From Thozetella sp. PMI_491 (taxonomy: Eukaryota; Ascomycota; Sordariomycetes; Chaetosphaeriales; Chaetosphaeriaceae), in NCBI GenBank assembly GCA_021432635.1, contig MU270029.1, forward strand, positions 1,032,844-1,096,843: 64,000 nucleotides of DNA. The letters are read 5' to 3'. The notes beneath the pieces were generated by a model that did no database searches, had not been told where the DNA came from, and saw nothing but the letters and a program-made list of their open reading frames with translations. The translations under genes were made by a program, and so were the position numbers. This document shows positions 1 through 8,985 of this stretch, in pieces; position 1 is the first letter of the stretch; each line of letters begins with the position of its first letter.

Positions 1-172
1 CCTTGACGGAGTGTTCCGGAATATCATTTTCCTTTCGCATCAGCTCGAACAGCTGATCTTTGCACGCGTCCAGATCCTGGACGAGCCCCGCATTCTCCTT
101 TCGTAGCCGAATGATTTCTTGGAGCGCATCATTAATATTTGGACCCTCCGGGCTCTCCGGCGGTGAGGCCAT
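1..172 (-). CDS. Coiled-coil protein, 5' end only
   Basis: The first 57 codons of a minus-strand gene are open from an ATG at 172-170 to the window edge. The peptide begins MASPPESPEGP, then changes into a heptad-like stretch rich in Leu, Glu, Lys and Asp (for example LQEIIRLRKENAGL and KDQLFELMRKEN), which suggests a coiled coil or leucine zipper, perhaps for dimerisation. No catalytic motif is visible in this fragment and the rest of the protein lies outside the window. The ATG is preceded by AT-rich sequence and by stops in frame. It could be the N terminus of a bZIP-like or structural protein; I cannot choose between these. Confidence 0.55.
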   Translation of the reverse strand, partial: MASPPESPEGPNINDALQEIIRLRKENAGLVQDLDACKDQLFELMRKENDIPEHSVK

Positions 173-922
173 GGTTGCGAGAGAAAATAAAGAACTGATG
201 GAAACCTCAATGTATCGCTTTAGCTGAAGGTACAGTCGAGAGCCTACGTGAAGGGGCAGTTGGGTAGCAATATCTGCTAATGAACATCCTCTCTTCAAAC
301 GAAACGGGGTTCCGCGCGATCCAACCTTTAGCCAAGTAGGGCGGTAAGTTAGGCGACCAGGTGATGAGGGTGAACCTAAAGCTGCCGCAAGCCGACAATG
401 AAAAGTGCAGAAAAAAATTGCAGTGGCGGTCAGTCTACGTGGCAGTGTAGCGTCGCTGATGACACAACATGCGGCACTTTCGCCCACACCGAATGTGTTC
501 CGACCTACCAGTTTCCTGCTTCGCGCGGTTCCTCGAGTTTCAGGGGGGGTGCTTGCATGAAATATTGGTGCCCGAGAAAGAAGAGGAGCAGGACGTGACC
601 GGATGATTGGGCCGTTGCATTGTGCAATCCTCGGCGAATGCCAGGTGTAGAGGGGACAGCGACGCCACACGGGCTAGCTCTCGCAGCTTTAGCCTTCCTG
701 GTAAGTGCTACCTTCACAGCCTCGTCCTCGCGGAAGAGAACGCTTATAACCCCCGGGCGAGACGAAAGAGGGGTGCTCGTCCATCCAAATTTATTGATCA
801 CCATGGTGGGGCAAATGGGATCTTGCTCTCGTGCCCAATCGACCCAGCAAGAAGCCTAAGCTTGCGGTCCCGTGCGATTAACTGTTGGTTATCGAGAGAA
901 AGACGTCAGAGAGAAGCAAGCC
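173..922. other. Intergenic region between divergent genes
   Basis: About 750 bases separate the minus-strand coiled-coil gene and the plus-strand HSP70-like gene, so this stretch must hold both promoters. Short ORFs on either strand have no recognisable similarity, no continuation across splice sites and no signal peptide. I see no repeat or RNA gene. Confidence 0.4.
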
Positions 923-3358
923 ATGGCTACGTCTAAGCCCATGTCCAGCTTGGAGATCGCGCTGGCCCGCATGAACGTGGACAGCACCCGGACCTCCAAT
1001 ACCAGGAAGTTTCTCGTCGCTGTGGACTTCGGTGGGCGCATTTTCACCCGAAGCGCGAGATGCGAATGCTAATATGAGTCCAATCAATAGGAACCACGTA
1101 CTCTGCCGTTGCTTGGGTCCAGGTTGGATCGGTGAGTGATTTGTTCCTATCCGGCATAGCCAACACCCGCACCTGGCGACCATGACTGCGTCGCCTATCG
1201 CAACACTCCATATTGACCAGAGGAACAATATAGAATATTTCATCTGCTCCGGAACAACAGCCCCGAATCAACATAATTCAAGAATGGCCGGAGAAGAACG
1301 ATACTCAGGATAAAGTGCCGACGTAAGTGACGACTTCCTTCAAGTAGTCTTTTTTCTTTTCTTAAAAATCGTGCCCTGGTAACATTTCCATCTTTTCTCT
1401 AGCTGGCTCAAGTACGAAGATGGGGAGACGAAATGGGGCTTCGACGTCGACGGCTTCGAGCGACGGCATGAGTGGTTCAAACTCGAGCAGGACCCTTCGT
1501 ATACGAAGGACGAGCTGCTTCGAAAGTACCCATCCACCACGATTGTTCCGAAAAACGCGGAAGAAGTCGAGAAGCTCATCACAGACTACTTGACACTCAT
1601 TCGGCAACACGCTGAGAACAAGATCCGAGCATCGTTCGAGCTCGAGCGTATCACTTCCGAGTTCCTTCTAAGGGACTTCGTATGGGAGTACATCATCACT
1701 GTGCCGGCCATGTGGCCGCCATCTGCACAAAACATCACCGAACGATGCGCGAAGAAAGCTGGCATGGCACCGAGCCGGTCAGTGAAGATCATTGCCGAGC
1801 CCGAAGCTGCCGGAATCTATGCCCTGAACGAAATGTGCCAAGACATGAATCTTCGAACCGGGGACACGTTTGTCATCTGCGATGCTGGCGGCGGGTGCGT
1901 CATCTCAAATATGCCACGCCTGGAATGCACTCGGGCTAACATAAATGCTCTAGAACGGTGGACCTGATCTCGTACACAATCAGCCAGCTAAAGCCCACTC
2001 CAGTGCTTGACGAGTCAGCACAGGGGAGCGGTGGTCTTTGTGGTTCGTCTTTCCTAGACCGCGAGTTTGACCAGTGGCTGCGCAACCACTTCCGGAACTC
2101 TACCAAATGGAACGATATCTTCCAAGCAGACGCCCTTAGTTGGTGGGAGAAGGAGACGAAGCGCAACTTCAAGGGAGACATCGCAAAGAATTATTCGATC
2201 CCTACCCGAGGAATGGCTGACAATATTGGCCTCGGCATCCGAGGCAGGAAGCTTGAGATTCCTGGAGAGACAATCCGAGAAATCTTCGAGCCCGTGGTCT
2301 CAAAAATCCTGAAACTAGTCCTGAAGCAAGTCGAAGACACACGCGCGAAGGACAAGAGAGTGAACGCAGTCCTCTTAGCTGGCGGGTTTGGAAGAAATGA
2401 CTATTTGAAGGAGAGGATACAGAAAGCTGTTGGGCGTAATGTGAAAGTGGATCGCATGAAAGAATGGTAAGTGCCACCATCGCAAGCGACGAGTTTTTCC
2501 CGGGTGCAGGGCGAGCGCTGATTACTGTGTCTTAGCAACACCGCGATTGTGCGAGGAGCATTGATTAGAGCACTCGCAGATCGACCGACGCCCGTGGGTC
2601 AACCGACCATACCCTCTGTCAAGTCGCGAATCTCTTGGCGACACATTGGCACCAAGGCGTTCAAGAAGTTTGACCCAAAGAAGCATGATCCGACAAGAGA
2701 AAGGTGCGACTTGTTGTCTACTGTGAGCCTTTGATGTTCAGTCCGACTGACTTGTTTTCTAAACTAGAGTTCCGGGCGGGGTCGACGGAGGGGAACGAAT
2801 CGATGTCATGACATGGTTCATCGAAAAGGTACGCCTCTCGCCCCAAAACATAGCGCAACATTAGTGCTGAAATTCGACATCAGGGTTCCAGAATCGTAGA
2901 TGAAAAACCGAATGACTTCGACTTTTACTATGATCAGCTCGTGAGTAGCGCCGAGCAAAATGGAGGCAAATTAGACGAGATAAAGTTGCCGATATTCTCG
3001 TCCGTAGAGGAGAAGGCCCCGGAATATCCCGATTCGCCCTATCACTGGATACAAGAGAAGAGCAAGTGTGCCTCAAAAGATATATAACATGCCAAGAGCT
3101 AACAGATACTCTCTAGAAACATGTACACAATTGGTAGTGTTGACAGCCGATCTTAACGACATCCCGAAGGAAGACCTGAAGCGGGAGAAGGGGGCCGACA
3201 ACCAGTTGTACTACAAGATCTGGTTCAAGATCGAGATGATTTGCCATTTGGCCAACATCACTTTCAACCTGGTATACGAACGAAGCAAGGCGAACGGCCA
3301 GGTTGAGCGGGTTAAGTGCGGGACATGCCACGCGCGCTGGGATAAGGGATCGGTGTAG
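923..3358 (+). CDS. HSP70-like (HSPA12-type) actin-fold ATPase
   Basis: Proposed exons are 923-1031, 1091-1131, 1261-1322, 1403-1894, 1954-2466, 2536-2703, 2768-2828, 2884-3065 and 3106-3358, giving 626 residues. The N-terminal phosphate-1 motif is VAVDFGTTYS (residues 32-41), and the second phosphate motif of the actin/HSP70 ATPase fold is CDAGGGTVDL (residues 230-239), preceded by AEPEAAGIYAL. These are characteristic of the fungal HSP70-like family related to HSPA12, which has the nucleotide-binding domain but lacks a canonical substrate-binding domain. Such proteins are numerous in filamentous fungi and mostly uncharacterised; a cytosolic role is likely. The start ATG is the first one in frame before the phosphate motif. 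The weakest junction is the last intron, only 40 bases if the acceptor is the AG at 3104-3105; the nearby TAG acceptor at 3114-3116 breaks the frame. Confidence 0.88.
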
Positions 3359-4750
3359 GCATGTAAGTAATGGGTGGAAGTAATGGCGGTGATTCCCGCG
3401 CGTAAGGATAGACAAGGAGTACTGTTTAGCTGCACGTCAGGCTACCTGTCTTGTTTTTCTCTCTTCACCCACATCCGCCCTGGCACCCGGGTGCGAACAG
3501 TGAGGTCACCGGCACTCGGCATGGACTCAGCTGAAAACTCCGCGCCACCAAGGCTATGTACTGCATGCAATACAGGACGCCCCCGGCTCCCCCCAACCCC
3601 CCTTAATCTCAGCGATTCCGTCTAAATCATCGCTCTGATCATACCCAGGTGTGCGTGACCACCAAGGTGATGCCTATGATGCCACTCCATTGATGCCGAT
3701 CGGCGTGCTCGCTACGCGTTGGCGGGGTGGTAGCATCCAGAAGACCCTTGGTGCGGTGCTTCCCACGTCGTAGCCGCCGCCGCAGCCTCTTATCTGACCA
3801 GGCTAAGCACCAGCCATTCGCCAATATTGGGTGACATGCATACAGGCCATCCTGCATGAAGCACGCCATCCTTGTTCGTCCATCCGTCGTCATAAAGTGG
3901 CGTCAAGCCGTATGGCGACACGCCAATCCTCTTCCAGTCCCTTTTTTCGCGCGTACTTGTACCCAGCCCGTTTCTCTCGAGGAAATGCGCAGAGTCTCGC
4001 AGCCTTGTGGTCAATTATTGGCTGATCTTCTGGTGTGTGTGGGTCGCCACCCCCTTCAGCCCCTTCGCTGCCTCCCTTTTGGGAGTTGGTGCGAAAATAC
4101 GACTGAAGAGACTGTTTGTTTACCTTGTAGACCGAGGCCGCCGTTTAGGGCACGCAATGGCAGCAGAGATCATGTATGTCAACAAATGCCACCGAGATGT
4201 CGGATCTCGGATTTTCCTTCTCGGCCTTGGCTCCCATGTTCTGCAACCTGACAACCTGTGTGGCACTCCTCCCGTTGAGCAGCAAGGGCATGCCTTCATT
4301 CATCTTCCACTGTTCAGAAGCTCAGAAGCACAGTCCCGAAGCATAAGCAAGGTGTCCGCGGACGTCAGATTCGTTCTTAGTGCCGCCCAGTTCGCGAATC
4401 CTTCGTTCTCGGCTTGCTCGAGATACAGACGACCGTGCAGCAACCGTCTCGCAGCATCCCAGGTCGAGGACTTGGAGTCGAAATCCTGGGTGATCTCCCC
4501 TCCTATGAGCTTTGAGAAGTGGCTATCTCTAGTCGTATGGCCGACAAGTCAAAAGCTGATATTCGGTAGCGGGATCCTGACGCTTAGCCGGCTTTGCCGT
4601 CACCCATGATACACCGGAACCCTAAAATCTCGCCACTATAGCGCTGGGCGACTACAAGATACCAGAAGAACCTCGAAAGAACTTCTAGCGACCGAAGTGG
4701 CACAGAGCCGTCCTCTTGTCTAGTACAGAACCGATGCGCTCCGACTGGCC
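3359..4750. other. Gene-poor stretch, no convincing gene
   Basis: About 1.4 kb without a gene I can support. A 200-codon plus-strand ORF at 4007-4609 is open, but its composition is rich in Arg, Ser, Cys and Leu, without domain-like blocks, and it overlaps other open frames, as chance ORFs in GC-balanced DNA do. Nothing repetitive was seen. Confidence 0.4.
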
Positions 4751-5224
4751 ATGGTCAAGCCCAATGACGCCATCGCTCTGGTCCTGGCCCTCATTATCGC
4801 TATCGTCCTTGTTTTCACGTGGGGTATCACCCGGATGTTGCGCTTGAATCTGGGAAGCAGCACCACAAGCACGTCCTACAAGACATGGACAGAGTCGATC
4901 GACTCGGATGGCCCACCCCCACCGCGACCACCTGGGTGGAGGCCCCCGGCGCCAGGGTTCGTGAACATACCTCCACGCCCGCCACCTCCACGTGTCGAGG
5001 TTGTTGCAGGAGGCGGTGGAGCGGTGAACGTTGGGGGTGGACAAGGAGGTAACGGGAGGGTGAATGTGGTGAATGTTGGGGGCGGGCCAGGAGGAGGTAA
5101 CGGGAGGGTGAATGTGGTGAATGTTGGGGGTGGACAAGGAGGAGGTAACGGGAGGGTGAATGTGGTGAACGTAGCCCCGGTACCGGGGCCTGGGGCAGGC
5201 GGGAGAGTGAATATACCGGGATGA
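4751..5224 (+). CDS. Signal-anchored Pro-rich and Gly/Asn tandem-repeat protein
   Basis: An uninterrupted 157-codon gene starts at ATG 4751. Residues 7-28 form a hydrophobic segment (AIALVLALIIAIVLVFTWGI) that fits a signal anchor or uncleaved signal peptide, so the rest is probably outside the cell or in the secretory lumen. A short Ser/Thr linker is followed by a proline-rich segment (PPPPRPPGW, PPRPPPPR) and then a glycine-rich tail built from repeats of the type GNGRVNVVNVGGGPGG, 16 residues long. The DNA repeat period is 48 bases. I do not recognise a named family. Low-complexity fungal wall or surface proteins look like this, but function is unknown. The repeat makes copy-number variation between strains likely. 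Confidence 0.65.
   Translation: MVKPNDAIALVLALIIAIVLVFTWGITRMLRLNLGSSTTSTSYKTWTESIDSDGPPPPRPPGWRPPAPGFVNIPPRPPPPRVEVVAGGGGAVNVGGGQGGNGRVNVVNVGGGPGGGNGRVNVVNVGGGQGGGNGRVNVVNVAPVPGPGAGGRVNIPG
5048..5191 (+). repeat. 48-bp in-frame tandem minisatellite
   Basis: The sequence GGTAACGGGAGGGTGAATGT starts at 5048, 5096 and 5144, exactly 48 bases apart. The copies are nearly identical, which suggests recent expansion or concerted evolution. Each copy encodes one 16-residue GNGRVNVVNV-type unit of the host protein. The third copy is only partial before the C-terminal tail. Confidence 0.9.
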
Positions 5225-5695
5225 TCTTGTGGTTTGCTAGCAGTGGGTATATCTCAACGCACAAGATTCGTATGACTGTTAGGCATGGCGGCTAGAATCG
5301 TTACGTTTTGCCCATTGCTCGGTGTGGGTATTCTTGTGGCCAACCGAGTATTTCATGTTGCTAGGCGTGCTCTTTGACATATCCCGCATGCACCTGCAAA
5401 ACTCGTGTACGAGATTCTCTCATCTCGCTGCGGATGCTCTCATAGGCTGCCCAGACGCCTAGCTCGCCACAATGTACTGTACCTACCTAGCTTTCTTCAC
5501 ATTTGGGTGGTTGGGGCTTGTAGCTCCCTGCATGCGATGCCCCCAAAAGCGGGGAAGTCTTGCGTCGGAATGAGCTGAGGCCCACTGTTGAAGTAGTACA
5601 TAAAGTAGTGTTATTCCCAAATCTTTTAGTTAGTTCTGGCTAGTTTGGCTGTTTTGTCAAAATCCCATACTATCCGCAAGACCTCCCTGAAAAGG
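5225..5695. other. Intergenic region
   Basis: About 470 bases between two plus-strand genes. It holds the 3' region of the repeat protein and the promoter of the next gene. No ORF or repeat worth naming was seen. Confidence 0.4.
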
Positions 5696-6462
5696 ATGTC
5701 GTCTCATGCGGAACGCGTGGGGAGGCACGCGCGCCAATATAAAGACGACGACAACATGGGTCCCCAGCTACCAACGAGCACTCCGAGTACCAAGAAATCG
5801 AAGGAGAGCTCAACTAAACAAGATGCGATAGACCACTACAACGAGCTTATCACCACCTTCCTGACTGGCATCGTTCTGCCGATTCTGCTTGGTGTTTTTA
5901 CGATTCCCTCGTTGATGCTTGCGGCTGCCGCGAACGACCAGTCACAGATTGCGAACCAGATCTCACTCATGTCTTTGTGTGCTGCTGTCAATGAGGTAAG
6001 GCGAAAATGGCCAACTTGGGCCGGTACTGCAAATTCTCTGCTGCTGACAAAAAGAACAAGACAAACGGAGTCTGCGCCGACATCCTTGCTCAGGCCGATG
6101 ACCTCCTCCCTGAAATCGCAAACGCCGCTTTCGCTATACCCTCCCCGTCCGGGAAGATTCTCCTCTTGCCCAGCACTTGGGGTCAGGCAGTGACAAGCCC
6201 AGTTACCTATGTATTGTATGCGGTGTGTGGATTCACTCTACTCATCACCGTGGTCCTACTAGTAGTCAGAGGCCGTAGGCTGAGGAGCACTTTGCTTCAG
6301 CAGAAGAGAAGAAGAAAAGCCGAGAAAGCAGCCATGAATATCGAAGAAGCCGAATTGACAGGAGAGAAAGGGAAGCAGAGAGATATGCAGGAACTACGGG
6401 ACCCAGAGGACTCGTGGCGCTCAGCAAGAGACGCCTTGCGGCAAGCGAAGCGGAGTCGCTAA
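5696..6462 (+). CDS. Two-span membrane protein of unknown function
   Basis: Exons 5696-5995 and 6055-6462 join in phase 0 through a GTAAGG...AAG intron of 59 bases, giving 235 residues. The open frame extends upstream to a TTG, but the first ATG in frame is at 5696 (MSSHAERVGRHARQ), so I start there. The N terminus is basic and Ser/Lys-rich. A first hydrophobic segment lies at about residues 53-79 (TFLTGIVLPILLGVFTIPSL) and a second at about 152-172 (YVLYAVCGFTLLITVVLLVV). Between them is a short loop containing NKTNG, a possible N-glycosylation site, and one Cys. The C terminus is charged and helical with many Arg, Lys and Glu (QQKRRRKAEKAAM). Both termini are probably cytosolic. I know no family for it. 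Confidence 0.68.
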
Positions 6463-6938
6463 ACGCTTGACAAGTTCTCCTCGAGAGTTTTGTATATAAG
6501 CTTATGCTTTCAACTGTGCTTCTGTCGGTATTATACTAGCTTATAGCAAAAGATTTCTATTTAGAAGATATTCTTCTAAGAGGGAATAGAGCTATAGGGT
6601 ATTATGAAGGGATGTATAGATGGACGAGAGGATCTTAGATTAGAATCTATAATTTATAGTGTTCAATTCTCCCTAGATCGTAGGAGATAAGAGTAATGGC
6701 GGCTATTGTCTCTTAGACTCTTCCCACTGATGTAGTGAACAGGTGTCGGAGGGATAGCCACGTTTACCGGGCTACTCAGTAGTGCTGTATAGCTCACGAT
6801 TTGATAGTAGCCAAGATAACTTGCACTAGAGCAATGTATCTTAGCTAATTCGTCTTCTAGAGTATGAAAGCAAGGATACCGGTGCTGCGATCCTATTATG
6901 TTTGAGCGCCTATTTCAGCTCTTGATTCCGTCATGCTT
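6463..6938. other. AT-rich intergenic tract, probable decayed repeat
   Basis: This tract is markedly AT-rich compared with its flanks, with many TATA/TAGA words (for example at 6535-6665) and no sustained ORF. That composition is what repeat-induced point mutation leaves behind in ascomycete repeats, but no transposon protein can be recognised. Confidence 0.35.
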
Positions 6939-8543
6939 CTAGTTATCCGTATTTACCGAGCCCAAAGTCTCACTAGACGAAGCATTCCAGTCGTTTATAG
7001 ACGCTGCAACCTCCAGGAACTGTCTCCTTCTCCGCGTCTTGAGATCACCCACTCCAGGGAAAGCCCCGGTCACCCTGGCCGGCAACACATCCCGATCTTC
7101 CCTGTCATGGCTGAAACTGTCAGCCATTTGGCTATACAAGTCGTCCACCGGATCTTTTAAGGTGCTCTCCGTCTCCGACCAGCGTAATTGTTGTCGCTGA
7201 GGTTTCCCGGCATATTTCGGGCCCAGAAACCTGAGGATAGCAGCCAACATGCGCAAGATGCCCAGTATCGCCGGTACCTGTAACAGCACAGGAATCATGT
7301 CTTCTTTTTCTTCTTTTTCTTTTCCTACGGCTGGATACTCCTCTTCCTGTTTGGCGATGGGATTCGCGACTCGTTCTCTATCCCGGACCCGTCTTCGCGT
7401 TAGAGGCACAGGTGCTGGTATATTCGCAAGTGTAGACGAATGCGCAGGTGCGAATTGCCCGTCATATGCCCCAGATCCCAGCTGGCCAACGAGATATTCA
7501 ATGACAGGGTCAGACGTGGCAGTCTCTTCCGTTGTCTCTTCAGCCAGCAAAGGCGAGTCGTCGGCAGGTGCTGTCGGGGCTGACTCGGAGACAAACGTCG
7601 CCGGCAACGTATCTGGTATCTCCAAGGGCATATCCCTATAATTCTCCTGCTGCATGGCCATATCCAGTCCCGCAGCAATCTCATCAAGCCGCTTGAACAG
7701 CCCAAGGTCTTGGGTAATCTGTATCTCAGTGATTGTGGAATTGTCCTTGCTTCCTATGCTCGAAGAGAAGCGGAGCATCTGGTGCTTAATGTCGCGGGTC
7801 TTGCTCCTCAGGCGGCCCTGGACTTGGACGCGCATAAACACCGGCCGCTTGCTGTGCTCGAATGCGAAGGCGGTATGGTACACATGGCTGTGGGTTTGCT
7901 GCTGATCCAGGTGGTTCTCGCTGAGCTCCCACTCCAGCGTCCGAAATCCGTCGCCGTCCTTTGCTCTGAGCACTGTGCCTCGAAAGCTCCAGCGGGCAAC
8001 CTCTTGGCGGTAGGAGCTTGACTTCATGCCGACTCCTCCGACCTGGAAGCCCATAGCCCCGACGGAGGGGGTAAAGTTATGCGTCTTCGTCGTCGGGACA
8101 ACTGTTTTGGCGCCGGCGAGGAAATGAGGACCAAAGTACTCGGTCATCTGGACGGCGTAGGCCGAGCGAAGTGAGCTGCGCGACTGCTTCTTGTGGCGGG
8201 AATGTTTCCCAGGCCGTGTCGGGTCATTGTCGCTCAGCGTAATTATTACGGTTGCCGAGTCCAGCTTGTAGCCGGTGGGCTGCTTGAACGAGAGATCCAT
8301 GTAGACAGTGCCCGCAGGGTTTCTGTCCGGGCCTAGGACGCCCCATTGAGTCTTCCTCCAGTTGTATCGACAGTCAACTTCGACTTTGCCAATGTCGGCT
8401 GAGCCCACGCAGACGTGCGAGCCTCGCGCCGACTCTTCGTCGAACTTCTCAAAATCGTTCCAGCCGTATCGCCGAATCTTAAGCCCGGGCCGCCGAGGCT
8501 GGACGAGGCGCTCGATCGGCTCGAGAACCGCGGTGTTGGCCAT
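6939..8543 (-). CDS. Conserved-looking fungal protein of unknown function
   Basis: A single-exon minus-strand gene encodes 534 residues from ATG 8543 (MANTAVLEPIERLVQPRRPG). The frame opens upstream only with GTG, so the ATG is preferred. The first 300 residues look globular, with alternating hydrophobic beta-like segments (GTVYMDLSF, SATVIITLSDND, RPVFMRVQVQGRL). Then comes an acidic Ser/Thr/Glu-rich linker, and near residue 430 a hydrophobic, possibly membrane-associating stretch (MIPVLLQVPAILGILRMLAA). The C terminus is charged and carries the basic run KTRRRRQF. No enzyme motif is visible. It shares a 442-base divergent promoter region with the plus-strand gene starting at 8986, so the two may be co-regulated. 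Confidence 0.72.
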   Translation of the reverse strand: MANTAVLEPIERLVQPRRPGLKIRRYGWNDFEKFDEESARGSHVCVGSADIGKVEVDCRYNWRKTQWGVLGPDRNPAGTVYMDLSFKQPTGYKLDSATVIITLSDNDPTRPGKHSRHKKQSRSSLRSAYAVQMTEYFGPHFLAGAKTVVPTTKTHNFTPSVGAMGFQVGGVGMKSSSYRQEVARWSFRGTVLRAKDGDGFRTLEWELSENHLDQQQTHSHVYHTAFAFEHSKRPVFMRVQVQGRLRSKTRDIKHQMLRFSSSIGSKDNSTITEIQITQDLGLFKRLDEIAAGLDMAMQQENYRDMPLEIPDTLPATFVSESAPTAPADDSPLLAEETTEETATSDPVIEYLVGQLGSGAYDGQFAPAHSSTLANIPAPVPLTRRRVRDRERVANPIAKQEEEYPAVGKEKEEKEDMIPVLLQVPAILGILRMLAAILRFLGPKYAGKPQRQQLRWSETESTLKDPVDDLYSQMADSFSHDREDRDVLPARVTGAFPGVGDLKTRRRRQFLEVAASINDWNASSSETLGSVNTDN

Positions 8544-8985
8544 TTCGTTATTTCTTGGACGGGTACGCGGATGTCGCACAAATACCTGCGCAATTTTTAG
8601 GGGGAGCTGAATTTGTGCAATTGGTGTTCCGGGGCCACTTTATAATATCACGCGCAGCGTAGCACTAGGATGTAAGCCTCGGGGGCGGCTACAGGCAATC
8701 GAATCTCGTTCGATGCATTTGCTACCACCCACCCCTGCCTGTCTCCAATTATGTCGACGCGCTTATGTTGTAGGGTAGGTTGCCTCCGACCAGCCGGATG
8801 AGGCAGTGCTCGTCTAACTATCGGCTGTGTAATCATCAGAGCCTCGCCGGAACTCGCCTCCCCTTCAATTCTTCGTCAACTACGCCGCCACACCGCCTTC
8901 TCCTCTTACTGTACAACTTTGGACTTCTTACCTTTTCGCGGGATATCGCCCAACTGCATTTCTTTCGGCAAAGCGAACATTCACA
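8544..8985. promoter_or_regulatory. Shared divergent promoter region
   Basis: The ATGs of two divergently transcribed genes lie 442 bases apart. Pyrimidine-rich sequence at about 8870-8970 precedes the plus-strand ATG, as is common for fungal transcription starts. No specific operator was identified. Confidence 0.45.

Noticed and set aside
4007-4609. 200-codon plus-strand ORF with a hydrophobic start
   Set aside because: Composition is irregular, overlapping frames are equally open, and no domain, repeat or splice structure supports it.
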